Shown piece after piece: positions 26,661-38,430 of a DNA stretch of 64,000 nucleotides. Numbering within the stretch: the first letter of the stretch is position 1; each line of letters starts with the position of its first letter. Origin of the DNA: Paraspadella gotoi (taxonomy: Eukaryota; Chaetognatha); contig CM119264.1 of NCBI GenBank assembly GCA_051294375.1, positions 25,697,086-25,761,085 of the forward strand. Reading direction: 5' to 3'. The notes below the pieces were generated by a model that did not search any database, was not told the origin of the DNA, and saw nothing but the letters and a program-made list of their open reading frames with translations. The position numbers were made by a program, and so were the translations under genes.

Positions 26661-29106
26661 ATGGAGCGAGAATGAATCTGGGGGCGGGGACGAGAAGAGA
26701 AAGTAGAGAAGGGTAGAGGAGAGAGAGAGAAGTGAGATTGAGAGAGGGATTGAGGAGGGAGAGGGAAGAGAGGGAGGGGGAGGAGGAGGCGGTGAGGAGA
26801 AGTAGTGGAAAGAGCGGGAAGAGGGGAGAAGGGAAACAGTTAGAAGAGTGGAGAGTCGGCGAATACGATCGACGGGGACAATAGCAAAAAAACCCGTCCA
26901 CGCGGTCTGGACCCCCTGCACTGAGGGGGGCCGACCCTGTAAACAGCGGACGCCGCGGGGACGGGGTGGACCTCCGGGTGAACAAACATGAAAGCGACAT
27001 CGAACGGGAGGCCGGAGGAATCGTAAACAAATACGCGGCGGGAGGAGAGGACGGATCGGTAGGACGAAGACTGAGCGACGACGATATACGATCTACGAGC
27101 GCGCGCGTCACGTGTCTAGAAAAGCTCTGTTTTAAAAACCTCGGGTGATGGATTATTATAAGAGAGAGAGATGGAAAGAAAGGAGAGAGAGAGATGGAGA
27201 GGAAGAGGATGGAGCGGGGAGGAGAGAGAGGAAGAATGGAGAGAGGAGGGAGTTCAGAGAGAGAGATGAGAGGGAGGGAGGAGATATGATGAGAGAGGAT
27301 GGACGGATGAGAGAAAAACCCTACCAAAGAATTCAGGGCAAAATTATAGTCAGGGTGAGCAACGAAATCAGGCGATCGAAGAACATGTTAAGTTAATACG
27401 CCCAGAAGGTGACAGGCGAATGTAGCGACAGGCGAAGATCGATCAGCGCAGTGAGGAGCAGGCATGACGTCCGCGTTAAGACGAGAATGTTGAAAATTCA
27501 GGAAGCGAGAGGTGATGCGAATGTGATCAGAGAGAGAGAAGGAGACGAGGGGCGGAACATGAAATATCAAAATTAAAGGAATTCATGAGCGAATTAAGTA
27601 GTCGGGCCTCACCGTGAACTTTGGGATCTGAGCTTCTGAGATTTGTAGAAGAATAAATATCGAGTTGTTTTCAGTTTAAGTTATAAAGATGCATGTGAAT
27701 ATTCGAAATCAAATTCAACAAACGAGGGTGGGGGTGGTGGTAAGGGGTAAGTAAGACAAAACAGATGATAGAGTAAAGACATATATAAGGGGAAAACGCT
27801 ATAACAATAGTAAAGGTAAGTTTTGATTTAGGTCAGGAACACTTGACCGTGGTCAAAATGTCGAGTCATGTGTGCGAGGTGTGTTGTCGTTGTTGTTGTT
27901 GTCTTCGGCCGCAAGAGTTGACAAAAGAGTAATATGCGTAGAAAAGAGAAGAAAAATATAAGAAAAAGAAAGAAGTTAGGAAAGATTGACGCGGATGGAC
28001 GACAATTTGTAGATGGATAGTCGATAGACGGTACAATGACGTGCCTAGTGCGTGTAAGTCTTGGCGGCGACGGCGGGCGGTCTGGCGGTTGCAGCCGGCT
28101 GCGGTCGAGCTCGCGTTCTGGCGGGCTGCTTCGTCGCCGCTTATAAATGAGGATATAATCCTCTTCTTTGTCTTCTCTTTCGGGCGATAATTAATATACG
28201 ACGAATGAGTCCATTACGATTGCCGGTCTGCGGGGGCCCTAGGACAGACGACGGACTGGACACAACGGACGACGTATTATCCTTTGCTCTGTTGTCTTAA
28301 AGAGGGCGGCTGAACACTATAAAAAGAAAGAGGAAACTCTTAAAACGATAAAAGGCCAATCAGATGGCCGGGGAGAGATCAGCGGCAGGAGTGGGTGAGA
28401 GACTGTGGGGATGCCAATGGTATGTGATAGCGAGTTTATGTGTGGGGCAGGTGATTGTGCGACGGTTGGGTCGGTTGGTCATCGAGAAAAAGTGCACCGG
28501 AGATTTGCACGTTTGCGTCTTGTGATGAGAGAATCACTAAGAATGTTTTTCAGAATTTTTAACAAGTCGACACGGACTCGCCAGCGAGTGAATTCATGCG
28601 TTCACGACCGAAAGTTTGAAATTTGGATCTTGTTGACGGGTTTCCTCTCACCGGACAGTCTCGGACGATCATCTACGGGAGCCGAGACCCTCGTTTCAGA
28701 TCAAGATTGCTCGTATTCCCGGGCCGCCGAGGTTGCTCGTTTCGTGGGGGGCCATGTAATGACTCTGCGCTGCTGAATTCGGAGCGACGGAAAATGGGAT
28801 TCAGGACTGGCTCATCATATTTTACTCTGGAGAAGTGAGACCGAGATGGCGAGGATGAGGGGAGGAATAATGGGCGGAATGAGAATGATGGCATAGAATG
28901 GAGGAAGAATGGCAATAATGGAAGAGAGTATCATCAGACGGGAAGCAGCTGAAGGTGGCAACCGTGGGAGAAGGTCCTAAATATGGTGGAAAGGCGCTAC
29001 CTACCTGCTCGCATAACGGAAATTCGCTGATTGTGAACCTAGCAACATACATTTGTAAAGCTTCGCAAGGGAATAGTTTGCTTTGCCCTGTTTTCTTGGG
29101 TTTAAT

Positions 29107-29215
29107 GCTCTCTCTCTCTCTCCTTCTCCTCTCTTCTCTCCTCTCGTCGTCTCTCTCTCTCTCCCTCTCTGTCTCTTCTCTTTTCTCTCTCGTCTCTCTC
29201 TCCTTTCTCAAATTC
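29107..29215. repeat. Interrupted (CT)n tract
   Basis: CT runs with CCTTCTCC and GTCGTC breaks. Corresponds to the cleaner tracts at 40509-40606 and 43773-43834. Confidence 0.9.
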
Positions 29216-29679
29216 TCCCTTTATGCCTTCATCTCTGCATTACTTTCCGCCCATCTCGCCTCCGTCCCCGCCTCTCTCATCGTGTTCCGGCTGTTGGGTT
29301 GTAGTGAATAAAGCAATTTGTTCTACCGAATCTTCCTTCTTATCTTCTTCTTACCTTCTCCTCCTCTCCTTCCTCGCTTTCCTTTCCTACTCTTTTACTT
29401 CTTACTTTCGCTCCCCTTTTTTGCCGTCTCTGCTATTTTTTTCTATTTATCCCCATTATGAGGTTATGATAAATTTCCGTTTTTTCCCTTTTCTTACCTT
29501 AATATTTCTCGTGCATAATGAACTTCTTTTTTTTGCTTATATGATAGTGAATTAACTGCTGTTTATAATTTTCGAAGAGTTGTGTTTTAGGTTAATCACT
29601 TTCAGTTGGACGGTGGTGGGTGAGGGGCGGGTTGATGGTGAGTTAAATTTCTCTCTCATCTCGTTGGGTGGGACCTATA

Positions 29680-30095
29680 TAAACAATAATTGGTTCGATC
29701 AATACAGATTATAGTAAATCAAGTAATACGCAATGAAATATTATAATTTTTTCTCTCCGAAAATAAACGAAAGACAAAAGACGAACTCAGAAAAATATAA
29801 AACTGCGTTCTGCAAAAAAAAAAAGGAAAAACAATAATTTTTTCGATTCGTTAATAAAAAATAATAAGTAAAAGAAAAAGAGAGAAAAATTTAACCCGAA
29901 GATGCGAAGATGAAGATTCTTATTCACATTCTTATTCTTATTCACATTCACATTTTTATTCACACGAAGATGCGAAGATGAATATTCTTACTCTCGAACG
30001 AAGGAGCGAAGTTTTGGTTGGAATCGCGACGATCAAACGGAAAGACCTTCAAAACACCAATTCCCTTTTATATCCCAGTTCCCATCCAGTCCCAA
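29680..30095. repeat. Linker segment between blocks, copy 1
   Basis: AT-rich sequence repeated at 32570-33035, and partly at 20490-20760. It contains two direct copies of a CGAAGATGCGAAGATGAA phrase (near 29898 and 29962) separated by TTCACATTC units. At about 30095-30115 it is joined directly to block A sequence, whereas the copy at 33040 continues into a GA tract. Confidence 0.75.
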
Positions 30096-30114
30096 GAGAG
30101 AGATTAAGAAAACA

Positions 30115-31205
30115 AAACGGAGTGTTCTTAAAAAAAAATATTTTAATATATAACATGCGAGGCTGCGAGTGAAAAACAATCAGACTGTATATTAGATTTT
30201 AAAAATGAGGCCAAAATAATTGACAACCTAGAAATAATATGACGTGTGCATTGTGATTTAATAAAAGAATAGCAACATTCATTAAAAAATAAAAGAAGAT
30301 AGACATTTTCACAGTGCAGCAGGATGACATATGCAATAATTTACGATGAAGTACATGATCACACAGAGTGCGAAGAGAACCTAGAACGACTTTTAAAGCT
30401 TCTCTCTTCTTTTTGCAATCCTCCTCGTTATTACACCGACGATGAACCACATTGTGCATTATTCTGCTAGTTGCGACGCAATTTTTAATGACTTTATTGA
30501 GTCACAATTCTTCCAAAGTAAGAGCGATATTTGGAAATCGTTTTAGTTTCTTTAATAAAGACACATCAATTGCATACGTCCACCCGCCTTTTGGAAACGC
30601 TTTTTTTTACACGTTCTCCTTTTGAATAATTACTGATAATAAAGTTTTTAGCGAAAATACGTATGAAAACCACTACTTTTTACTTCTATATTGGAGACGA
30701 TGTTAGCAACATCCCAAGGCGGGCGAATCGCAATACTAGCTTCTTTTGCACAGTGCGTGAAAGGAACGACAAAAAATTACCCATAATTAGCTGGTTAATA
30801 CATAGTAAATACATAAAAAAAAACGAATCCAAGAATGAAGATAGTGGGACAAAAATGACAACTCAGTGCATAAAAAAGAGAGAAAAACGAACGACGATGA
30901 CGACGACGACGAACAAAAACGAACGACAACGAAGAAGTTTCTTTCATTCGCGGCTCCATGGACGACGAAACGATATTTTTTCCATCAACGCCGGCAAGAC
31001 TGAACCCCCATTGAACCTTTTCGTCGGTTGACGTCCGTCGTTAGTCACGTACCGTTCGTCCAGTCTTATTGTCGGGTGAGCTTAACGTCACCCAGGAACA
31101 TCATTCCCAGAACAATAAGGAATCAAGGAGAGACCCATAATCCTTAATCTTCTTCGAGACGGACAATCATCTGCCTCCAGGTTCTCTTTCACTCGTCCAA
31201 CGAAT
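30115..31205. repeat. Block A, copy 3 (right part)
   Basis: Matches 9505-10480 and 11820-12870 in order, including the ACG triplet stretch at about 30885-30930. It is the longest of the three versions and has many one-base insertions, as expected of unpolished sequence. Confidence 0.8.
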
Positions 31206-31214
31206 GAAGTGTGC

Positions 31215-32575
31215 GTGCGGGAGGTAGGAAAAATGAATGAGAGGAAGAGGGAGAGGCATGCAAAAGACGGAGGAAAGACAAATTGAGGAAAGACAGAAGA
31301 GAAGGAGAGGAAAGTGAGATGAAAGGGGATAGAAGGGAAAGGAATGTGCAATAAAGGAGAGAAAGGGAGGTTAGGACGGATTGGAGGAAAGGGAGAAAGG
31401 ACGAGGTAAGCGGAGGAACAGGAGAGGAAAGGGCAGAAAAGCCGAGAGGAAAGGACAAAGTAGAAGGGAGGGACAATGGGAGGAAAGCGGGAGGACAAGA
31501 GACGTAATTGAGGAGAAAAAGAGGAAGAAAGGAGAGAAAAGGATGAAAGGGAGAATGGAAATGGAGGTTAAAGGCGATGGAAAAGGGAGGAAAGGGAAGG
31601 AAAATGCGAGGAAAAGAGGAGAAGGATGGAAAAGGGAAGTGAGGAAAGAAAGGCGAAGGAACGGAAGAACAACAATGAAGAAAAACGCAGATTACACAAT
31701 ATAAGTAAAAAAAATTTAGAAAGTTTTTGAATTTTTTACAAACGACTTGGTATTTGCTCAATAAAGCATCGACAATGTTTCGGAACTCAAGCTCTCAAGC
31801 GCTTCAGATGAAGGCATCAAAATTGTCTAATACTCATTACAAACAACGAAAGACTAAGGTTATTAACATAGAAAAAGAAACAAATCACAAAAAAGGTAAT
31901 GTAAGGAAAGGAGGAAAGGAAGAAGGAAGGAAGCGACCAAGAAAGGAAGAAGGGAAAATAAGCCCTTGATCAGATGTCTAGACTAAGCTAAAAGTAGCAT
32001 GGAGTATATAATAGAAACAAAAAGAAACAAAATAGTAAATAACTGTAGCCAAGTTGCTTGCGCCGCCGGCGCTTTAGCAAAAAAAATCGTCATATTGAAA
32101 ACCTTCGGAAGATTTTATTTAATCTGAAAGATTTTTTTTGCCAGGGCTAAAAACCAAAAGTCCATCATTGTATAATGCTAATTTTTCTTTAAATATTGAT
32201 AGGTTAATGATTTTATTGGCAATGAGCGGAAAAGGTTGGTCCTTAAAAATAGTCTTTTTATTTAAAACATTATTTATTTTCTTTTTTGTCTAACTTTCAT
32301 GAAAATTTTTTTAAAAAAAAAATTAAATAAAAAGATATTAAATTAACTCATCTTGCTGAAAGCTCTTAAAAATATTAACGAGAATAATATAATTAAAAAT
32401 ACTGCATATCCAAAAATAAAGTCTATTCAGTCTATTCAATCACAAAGGTAAATCAAAAACTAAAAAAAATGCGTTAAATTAAAAATTGCCAAAGAGCAGC
32501 GTTTGAAATAATTATCATATTACAATGCTAACCATTTTTAATTTAGTCTTCTCTCAAGCATTTTTATATGATACC
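31215..32575. repeat. Minisatellite and block A tail, copy 2
   Basis: A purine minisatellite (31215-31675) followed by the AT-rich tail (31675-32575), in the same order as 12885-14374. Here the tail runs without a break into the linker at 32570, so no AT-rich domain is present. Confidence 0.8.
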
Positions 32576-33040
32576 TATATTAAGCAATAATTGACGTTCG
32601 ATTCAAACAATTATGAACTAGTAAATCAAGTAATACGACGCAATTGAAATATTTTATAATTTTTTTCTCTCCGCGAAAATAACGAAAGACAAAAGACGAA
32701 TACCAGAAAAATATAAAACTTGAACGATTCAGCAAAAAGAAAGCGCAAAAAACAACTAATTTTTGTTTGATTCGTTAATAACAATAATAAGTAAAAAGCA
32801 AAAAGAGGAAGAAAAATTGCACCGCGAAGAATGGCGAAGATGAAGATTCTTTGATTACCATTCTTAATTCATTATTCACATTCACATATATTTATTCACA
32901 CGAAGAAATGCGAAGACCATGAATATTCTTACTCTCGACACGAAGCGAGCGAAAGTTTTTGCGTTGGAATCGCGACGATCAAACGGAAAGACCTTCAAAA
33001 ACAAACCAAGTTCCCTTTTTATGTATCCCAGTTCCCCATA
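32570..33040. repeat. Linker segment between blocks, copy 2
   Basis: The counterpart of 29680-30095 with extra bases. It leads directly into a GA tract (33065-33165), then a CT tract (33258-33362) and the rest of block B. Confidence 0.75.
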
Positions 33041-33064
33041 CCAATCATTGGCCTCCTTTTTTCA

Positions 33065-33272
33065 GTGAGAGAGAGAGAGAGAGAGAGGAGGGAGAGAGAG
33101 AGAGAGAGAGAGAAGAGAGAGAGAGAAGATGAGAGAGAGAGATATGAAAAGAGAGAGAGAGGTAAACGATCTTCAGCATCTTTATGGCAAAATCCTCTCA
33201 TACACTGCTTCGAACCGCCATATTATTGAGGGTAAATTCTTTGGGGCGTCTCAAGGGGCGTCTGCTCTCTCT

Positions 33273-33304
<32 letters not shown>

Positions 33305-33362
33305 CTCTGCTCTCAATCTCTCTCTCTCTCTCTCTCTTTCTCTCGTGCTCTCTCACTTGCTC
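33065..33362. repeat. Convergent (GA)n and (CT)n pair
   Basis: GA tract at 33065-33165 and CT tract at 33258-33362, the same arrangement as at 20770-21070. The two arms could pair within one strand. Confidence 0.88.
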
Positions 33363-33507
33363 TGTATCTTCAATAGCTTCAGCCAAGCGGACTTCGCCAA
33401 TCTTCTGCTAACAGATTTTCGAATTCAAAGACCGCACAAATTTTTGCGCGAAACCATAAACTGTTCAATGAGCGAAGTAGACGAGGCTTTGAATGGAATA
33501 TTGTGTT

Positions 33508-33532
33508 NNNNNNNNNNNNNNNNNNNNNNNNN
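33508..33532. other. Assembly gap of 25 N with no missing sequence
   Basis: The bases on either side (ending TTGTGTT, resuming TTCTTTGG) are contiguous in the other copy at about 21229-21245. The gap therefore stands for no real sequence. Confidence 0.85.
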
Positions 33533-34834
33533 TTCTTTGGTGAATCTTCACCGTGAATTCGCGGAACAGTCGTGAAGGGATGGATTTTTGAAGAAAAAAA
33601 AAATTTGTTAAAACTTTTAACTTAAAAGATTTGAAAGCAATGATCATCTTTAACTTAAAACTTAAAAGTTTTAAAAGATTACCTTATATATTTGAAGTAA
33701 CAATAATTTATTGTGGTATTTATTTCCTTTTTTCTTTCGAGTCAGTATTGCAGCACTTAAACAATGAATCGTCTTTACGTTTTCGTTACGGATTTTCCTT
33801 TGGACGATTCGGTCCCGCGAAAAAACCCTCGGTGGTCTTAGCCTGGGAATAAAATCCTCCTTTGATAAAAAAAAAGTCTTTAACGCTCGCCTGACCTCCC
33901 TTGATATTCAACCGGTCTTAGCCACCCCACTGTCTTTTTGGATTTTTTTCCCCCGGTACTGGATCCTACTTTGCTGCACCGAGGGTCTCCCACCTTCCTC
34001 ACCCTTTCTTCCACTCCGCCATCCCAAACCCCCCTTTTTTCTCCACCTGTCTCCAACTCACCTCTTTCAACTCTCCTCAGACTCAACCCCCCCTAAAGTC
34101 CGACTTCTTCTCGGCGGAATTTGACCTTTGACCCGGCGCGTGATTCCGGTCGAGATTCGAACTCGCGAAGACCGGGGTTCCCTTCGGTCGGGCGAAGACT
34201 TAACCCGAGTTTCTTTGGACGTCGACCGATTATTTTGAGTCGATTTCCGGGAGGAAAAAGAGGGGGGGAATGAGGAAGAGGAGGAGGGAGAGGAGAGGCG
34301 TCGCCCAGTCGGTCGCTCGGGGAGTGAAGATCTGATCTGACTGAGATTCAAGACTTAGTCGAGGGTTTAGTCATCAATGAAAGGTTACAAAGTTAAAGAC
34401 TCACTCTCACTCTCGCTATTCTGGCTCAAGAATCGAGTTCCACTGAGGAATTATTAAAATTAGTAAAGTCTCACTCATTCTGCATTGACCAGCACAATTT
34501 TCTCGAGGTGCAAAAAAAGCAATTAAAATCTGTCAGGTTTGAAGGCAATGATCATCTTCAACTTTCAAAAACACAAAGTGATCGTAAACCATTATCATCT
34601 CCTGTTTTATCACAGTTCCCAAATATGTAACTGACTCGAAACGTTGAGCGAAAAAAAATCCTTTGTTGGAGCCAAAGAATAAACTGTCTCTCCATTACTG
34701 TCTTAGACAGCATCATTGCTTTCTGATCGCGACTTTATGGAGCGAATGGAATTCTCTCTCACTATATTTCATCCGAATGTTTGTCAGTCGGTGTCTCAGC
34801 GTGTATGTCTGTCTGTCTGACTTACTCAATTTCT

Positions 34835-34837
<3 letters not shown>

Positions 34838-34868
<31 letters not shown>

Positions 34869-35259
34869 NNNNNNNNNNNNNNNNNNNNNNNNNNNNNNNN
34901 NNNNNNNNNNNNNNNNNNNNNNNNNNNNNNNNNNNNNNNNNNNNNNNNNNNNNNNNNNNNNNNNNNNNNNNNNNNNNNNNNNNNNNNNNNNNNNNNNNNN
35001 NNNNNNNNNNNNNNNNNNNNNNNNNNNNNNNNNNNNNNNNNNNNNNNNNNNNNNNNNNNNNNNNNNNNNNNNNNNNNNNNNNNNNNNNNNNNNNNNNNNN
35101 NNNNNNNNNNNNNNNNNNNNNNNNNNNNNNNNNNNNNNNNNNNNNNNNNNNNNNNNNNNNNNNNNNNNNNNNNNNNNNNNNNNNNNNNNNNNNNNNNNNN
35201 NNNNNNNNNNNNNNNNNNNNNNNNNNNNNNNNNNNNNNNNNNNNNNNNNNNNNNNNNNN
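34838..35259. other. (CT)n tract running into a 391-N gap
   Basis: CT dinucleotides from 34838 are cut by N at 34869-35259. The corresponding part of the other copy, about 22800-23175, holds the rest of an interrupted CT tract, a G-run and ordinary sequence of similar length. Confidence 0.85.
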
Positions 35260-35495
35260 GGGAAAAAGAGTGAGGATTAATAAGGGAGGGAAATAAAAAG
35301 AATGAAAGGGTCGCGAAAATAAGAGAAGAAAGATGGCTAGAGATGGAAAGAAAGATGGAGAGATAGAAAATAAGAGGAGAGGAATTAAAATAAGAACGGA
35401 GGAAGAAAGAAAGAAAAGAAAGAATAAAAAAAAGGAAGAAAGAAAGGAAGAGATTAGAATAGAAGAACGAAAAAAAGAAGAGAAGAAGAAAGAAC

Positions 35496-35638
35496 GAAAA
35501 AAAGAAAGAAAGAAAGAAAGAAGNNNNNNNNNNNNNNNNNNNNNNNNNNNNNNNNNNNNNNNNNNNNNNNNNNNNNNNNNNNNNNNNNNNNNNNNNNNNN
35601 NNNNNNNNNAAAGAAAGAAAGAAAGAAAGAAAGAAAGA
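35496..35638. repeat. (AAAG)n microsatellite with an 86-N gap
   Basis: AAAG units on both sides of N at 35524-35609, so the gap probably lies inside the tetranucleotide repeat. The equivalent at about 23400-23500 is a shorter, impure AAAG tract. Confidence 0.9.
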
Positions 35639-36280
35639 ATGAAAGAGAGCAATAAAGAAATAAAGAAAAGAAAATAAGAAATTCAATCATATCAAAACAA
35701 ATATGCAAATTTGATAAGTTCATGAAAGAACAAAAAACTAACATATTTGAGATGAGTGGATGGAATAATGGCGATGAGAAAACAATTTTAAGTGAGATTT
35801 GGTTTCAAGAAAAAAAAATCTCGTTATGAAGTCGTTTTTGTAAAGTTTAAAAAAATGCGAGGGAGGGGAGTCGAATTTTACAGCAGTTTTCTCCCACTCA
35901 ATTTAAAAACGAGGCTGCGAAAATAAATAAACATTTAGGGATCAATTTATCTCAAAAAGATAGAGCTTATCAACTCTCTTTTTACTACTGAAAATATTTA
36001 TTTCAGTTTAGCGTAACGTAAATGGAACATTTAGTTGCGACATTGCTATTAAAACTATTATAAATTTTTTTAAAAAGTTCTAATAAGTTATTCTCTGAGT
36101 CAAAACCTTCCTTGCTCGTTCGTTTTTTTCCGCGCATAAAAATCGTTTATTCTTCTAAACGAACGAACTTCGAGTTCAGCGAAAAAAAAAACCGAAGAGA
36201 AAAGCGACAAATTTTCAAATGAGGAGTTTGGAGGCAAAGAACGGAATGCAATCACGATTACCAATTCGAATTGAGCCAAT

Positions 36281-36285
36281 CGTCG

Positions 36286-36317
<32 letters not shown>

Positions 36318-36320
36318 GTT
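36281..36320. repeat. (CGT)n triplet repeat
   Basis: CGT units with one CAT variant. The first copy of block B at about 24210-24260 has only interrupted remnants of this tract. Confidence 0.9.
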
Positions 36321-36559
36321 CACAATCTCCAGTTTACGACTTCCGCCTTTGGTTGTGAACCAAATGTGTGGGTGTGAGCGTTGAAATAGATTGAGTGGGT
36401 GGAAGGAAGTCGTTGGAACCTTTTTAGTGCATGATAGTTCGCGAGAGGGGAGTCAATAAAGAGCAGCAAAAATATTAAAATCAAGTAGAATCAAAATTCG
36501 AATGGTAGATCATGTGAACATTGATATATAATTTTTTTTTAAATTTCTCAATTTTTGCG

Positions 36560-36912
36560 TAGTACTTACCCTAGAAAATGTTTAAATTTTAAAATAGATG
36601 TTTCTTATTTTTGAAAGCAGATTCGAATTCCTCACGGAAGTTGATATAAAAGAAAATTATAAACTCAATTTTTCTAAAATTATTTCATTAAGGGGTCAAA
36701 TTCTCTTAAAAACTGTATACTATAACTTATAGTCAACCGATTAAAAAATTTAGTTTTTTTTAATTTTTATCTATCTTAATGAAATAATTTTTGATTAAGA
36801 CTTTATATTTTCTTTTATCAACTTTTTAAGGAACTTTGAGGAGATTAGAATCTGCTTTCAAAGTTTAAAAAAAAAACTATGTAAAATTTTGACAATTCTA
36901 TGGTAAGTACTT
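36560..36912. mobile_element. Foldback (MITE-like) element
   Basis: A long imperfect palindrome of about 353 bases centred near 36733. Exact paired segments are GAAAGCAGATTC (36613-36624) with GAATCTGCTTTC (36848-36859), AAGTTGAT with ATCAACTT, and 16 bases at 36676-36691 with their complement at 36776-36791. The ends are TAGTACTTACCCTAGA on the left and TCTATGGTAAGTACTTA on the right. It has no coding capacity. Miniature inverted-repeat elements of this form are non-autonomous DNA transposons, usually mobilised by a related full-length element. A second, diverged member lies at 59127-59460, which supports a dispersed family. Confidence 0.7.
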
Positions 36913-37595
36913 AGTATAACATATGGGCCGACAATTTTTGTATTTTTAAAAAAATGTTTTTATAAATCATTGTCTTTAGTACAAGACTGTTCATGAAAAA
37001 CTATTCTAATTTTGATCTGCAACTTTCACTACGCCTTAGTAATCAATGATTTAGAATATTCAGGCTAGAATTTTAAAAGCTCAAGTTGAATATCGTTTTT
37101 AAATGTTTTACAGTCCAAACCTTATAACCCAAAAAAATTGAATATATTTTATAGATTGCAAGGATCGCAAGGATGTTAGCACTGTGAGTGAATTCTGATT
37201 CTCAAAAAGTGTGAACAAAGAAGTGACGACAGAAAAAAGGCATTCACGTTGTAGGGCGACCGTAAAATGTGACTGACACAACAGAAAGTTGTTGACCCGA
37301 GACGGATCAGCTCGTCACAGGGAAAGGAAGGGAAGTTCCAGTGTAAAATACGAGAAATAAAACTGGAGAAAGAGAGAGCGTTTGAAAAGAAAGCGATTCA
37401 CAGTCGCGGTGAGAGAAAGCAAGTAGATTAAAGAAACAAGAAGAGACGAGAAAATAAAAAAAACAGAAATAATAAAGTAAAGGTGTGAATTCTGTGAAAG
37501 GAGAAAGGAAGTCGTAAAGGTAAGGGAAGAGAATTAAAAGGAAAAGAAATGGAAAATAATGGAATGGAAAAGAAAATGAAAGAGCTGGAAAGGAA

Positions 37596-37661
37596 TGGAA
37601 AGGAAAGGAAAGGAAAGGAAAGGAAAGGAAAGGAAAGGAAAGGAAAGGAAAGGAAAGGAAA
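37596..37661. repeat. (GGAAA)n pentanucleotide repeat
   Basis: About 13 perfect units. The corresponding segment in the first block B copy (about 25797-25850) is shorter and interrupted. Confidence 0.95.
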
Positions 37662-38088
37662 GAAAAATAAAAAGTAAAAGAAAAATAAAAAGAAAGGAAA
37701 GGAAAGTTACCAAAAGGAAAGCAACAGGGAAGAAAGAAAAGGAGAGAAAAGAGGACAGAAAAAAAAAAGATAACAAATAAAAGAACTCAGTATTGTGTTC
37801 TTTTTTTTTCTTGGTTCGAGCGAAGTTCTGAGGAATGATTAATCGATTGTCCGTCAGTCCGTCTCGATTGAGTCTTGTTTGTGGGCGTGTCGCGAGAGCG
37901 AGGTTACGCTTTTAGTGGAGGGGAGGAAGAGGATGAAAAAAGAGAAGTGGGTAGATTGTAGAAAGAGAATGGAAGGAGAATAGAAGGAGAATTGAAGGAG
38001 AATGGATTAAAGAGATTGACAGAAATGAGAGGGAAAGGAAGGAAATACAAAGGGAAGAAGGGAAAGAATAGATATCACAGGAGCCATG

Positions 38089-38249
38089 AGCCGCGTTCCT
38101 TCGGCGGAGGTCGAGTTCGCTCGCCAGGTGTCGCGTTAATTAGCCATTGGCCGCGTTCCTTAGCCTGGGGTCTTGTTCGTTGGTTAAGGATCGCGTTCGT
38201 TGGTTTAGGGGTCGCGTTCGTTCGCCAGAGGTCGCGTTTGTTCGAAGAC
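38089..38249. repeat. Degenerate 20-bp GC-rich minisatellite
   Basis: Eight units of 20 (once 21) bases with starts at about 38089, 38109, 38129, 38149, 38169, 38189, 38210 and 38230. The clearest unit is GGTCGCGTTCGTTCGCCAGA. Conserved positions are the GGTCGCGTT start and a C/G-rich end, while the middle varies. Because 20 is not a multiple of three the repeat shifts frame each unit, so it is unlikely to be protein-coding despite a 62-codon minus-strand frame over it. A related single unit occurs near 45178-45200. Confidence 0.75.
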
Positions 38250-38329
38250 GCGTTTCGCGCCACCGATCGGCCGAAAGAAAAGGTGGGGGTCTCCGCTTAA
38301 TGGAGCGAGAATGAATCTGGGGGCGGGAC

Positions 38330-38331
<2 letters not shown>

Positions 38332-38378
<47 letters not shown>

Positions 38379-38389
38379 AGAGAGAGAGA

Positions 38390-38422
<33 letters not shown>

Positions 38423-38430
38423 GAGAGAGA
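38332..38430. repeat. (GA)n microsatellite
   Basis: GA runs separated by single GAA units. The equivalent in the first copy is a purine-rich zone at about 26700-26830. Confidence 0.93.

Larger units (their letters stand above)
20490..29660. repeat. Block B, copy 1
   Basis: This 9.2-kb stretch is repeated in the same order at 32780-41040, and its last part again at 42150-44280. It is the noisiest and longest copy. It holds a GA tract (20770-20825), CT tracts (20985-21070, 22745-22965, 29107-29215), purine-rich DNA (23200-23550, 25430-25990) and a foldback element near 24551-24907. Frames of 100-267 codons in it are not preserved in the other copies. Confidence 0.85.

Noticed and set aside
34663-35652. 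Open frames of 170-283 codons across N runs
   Set aside because: Most of their length is undetermined bases. The readable ends are CT or AAAG repeat.
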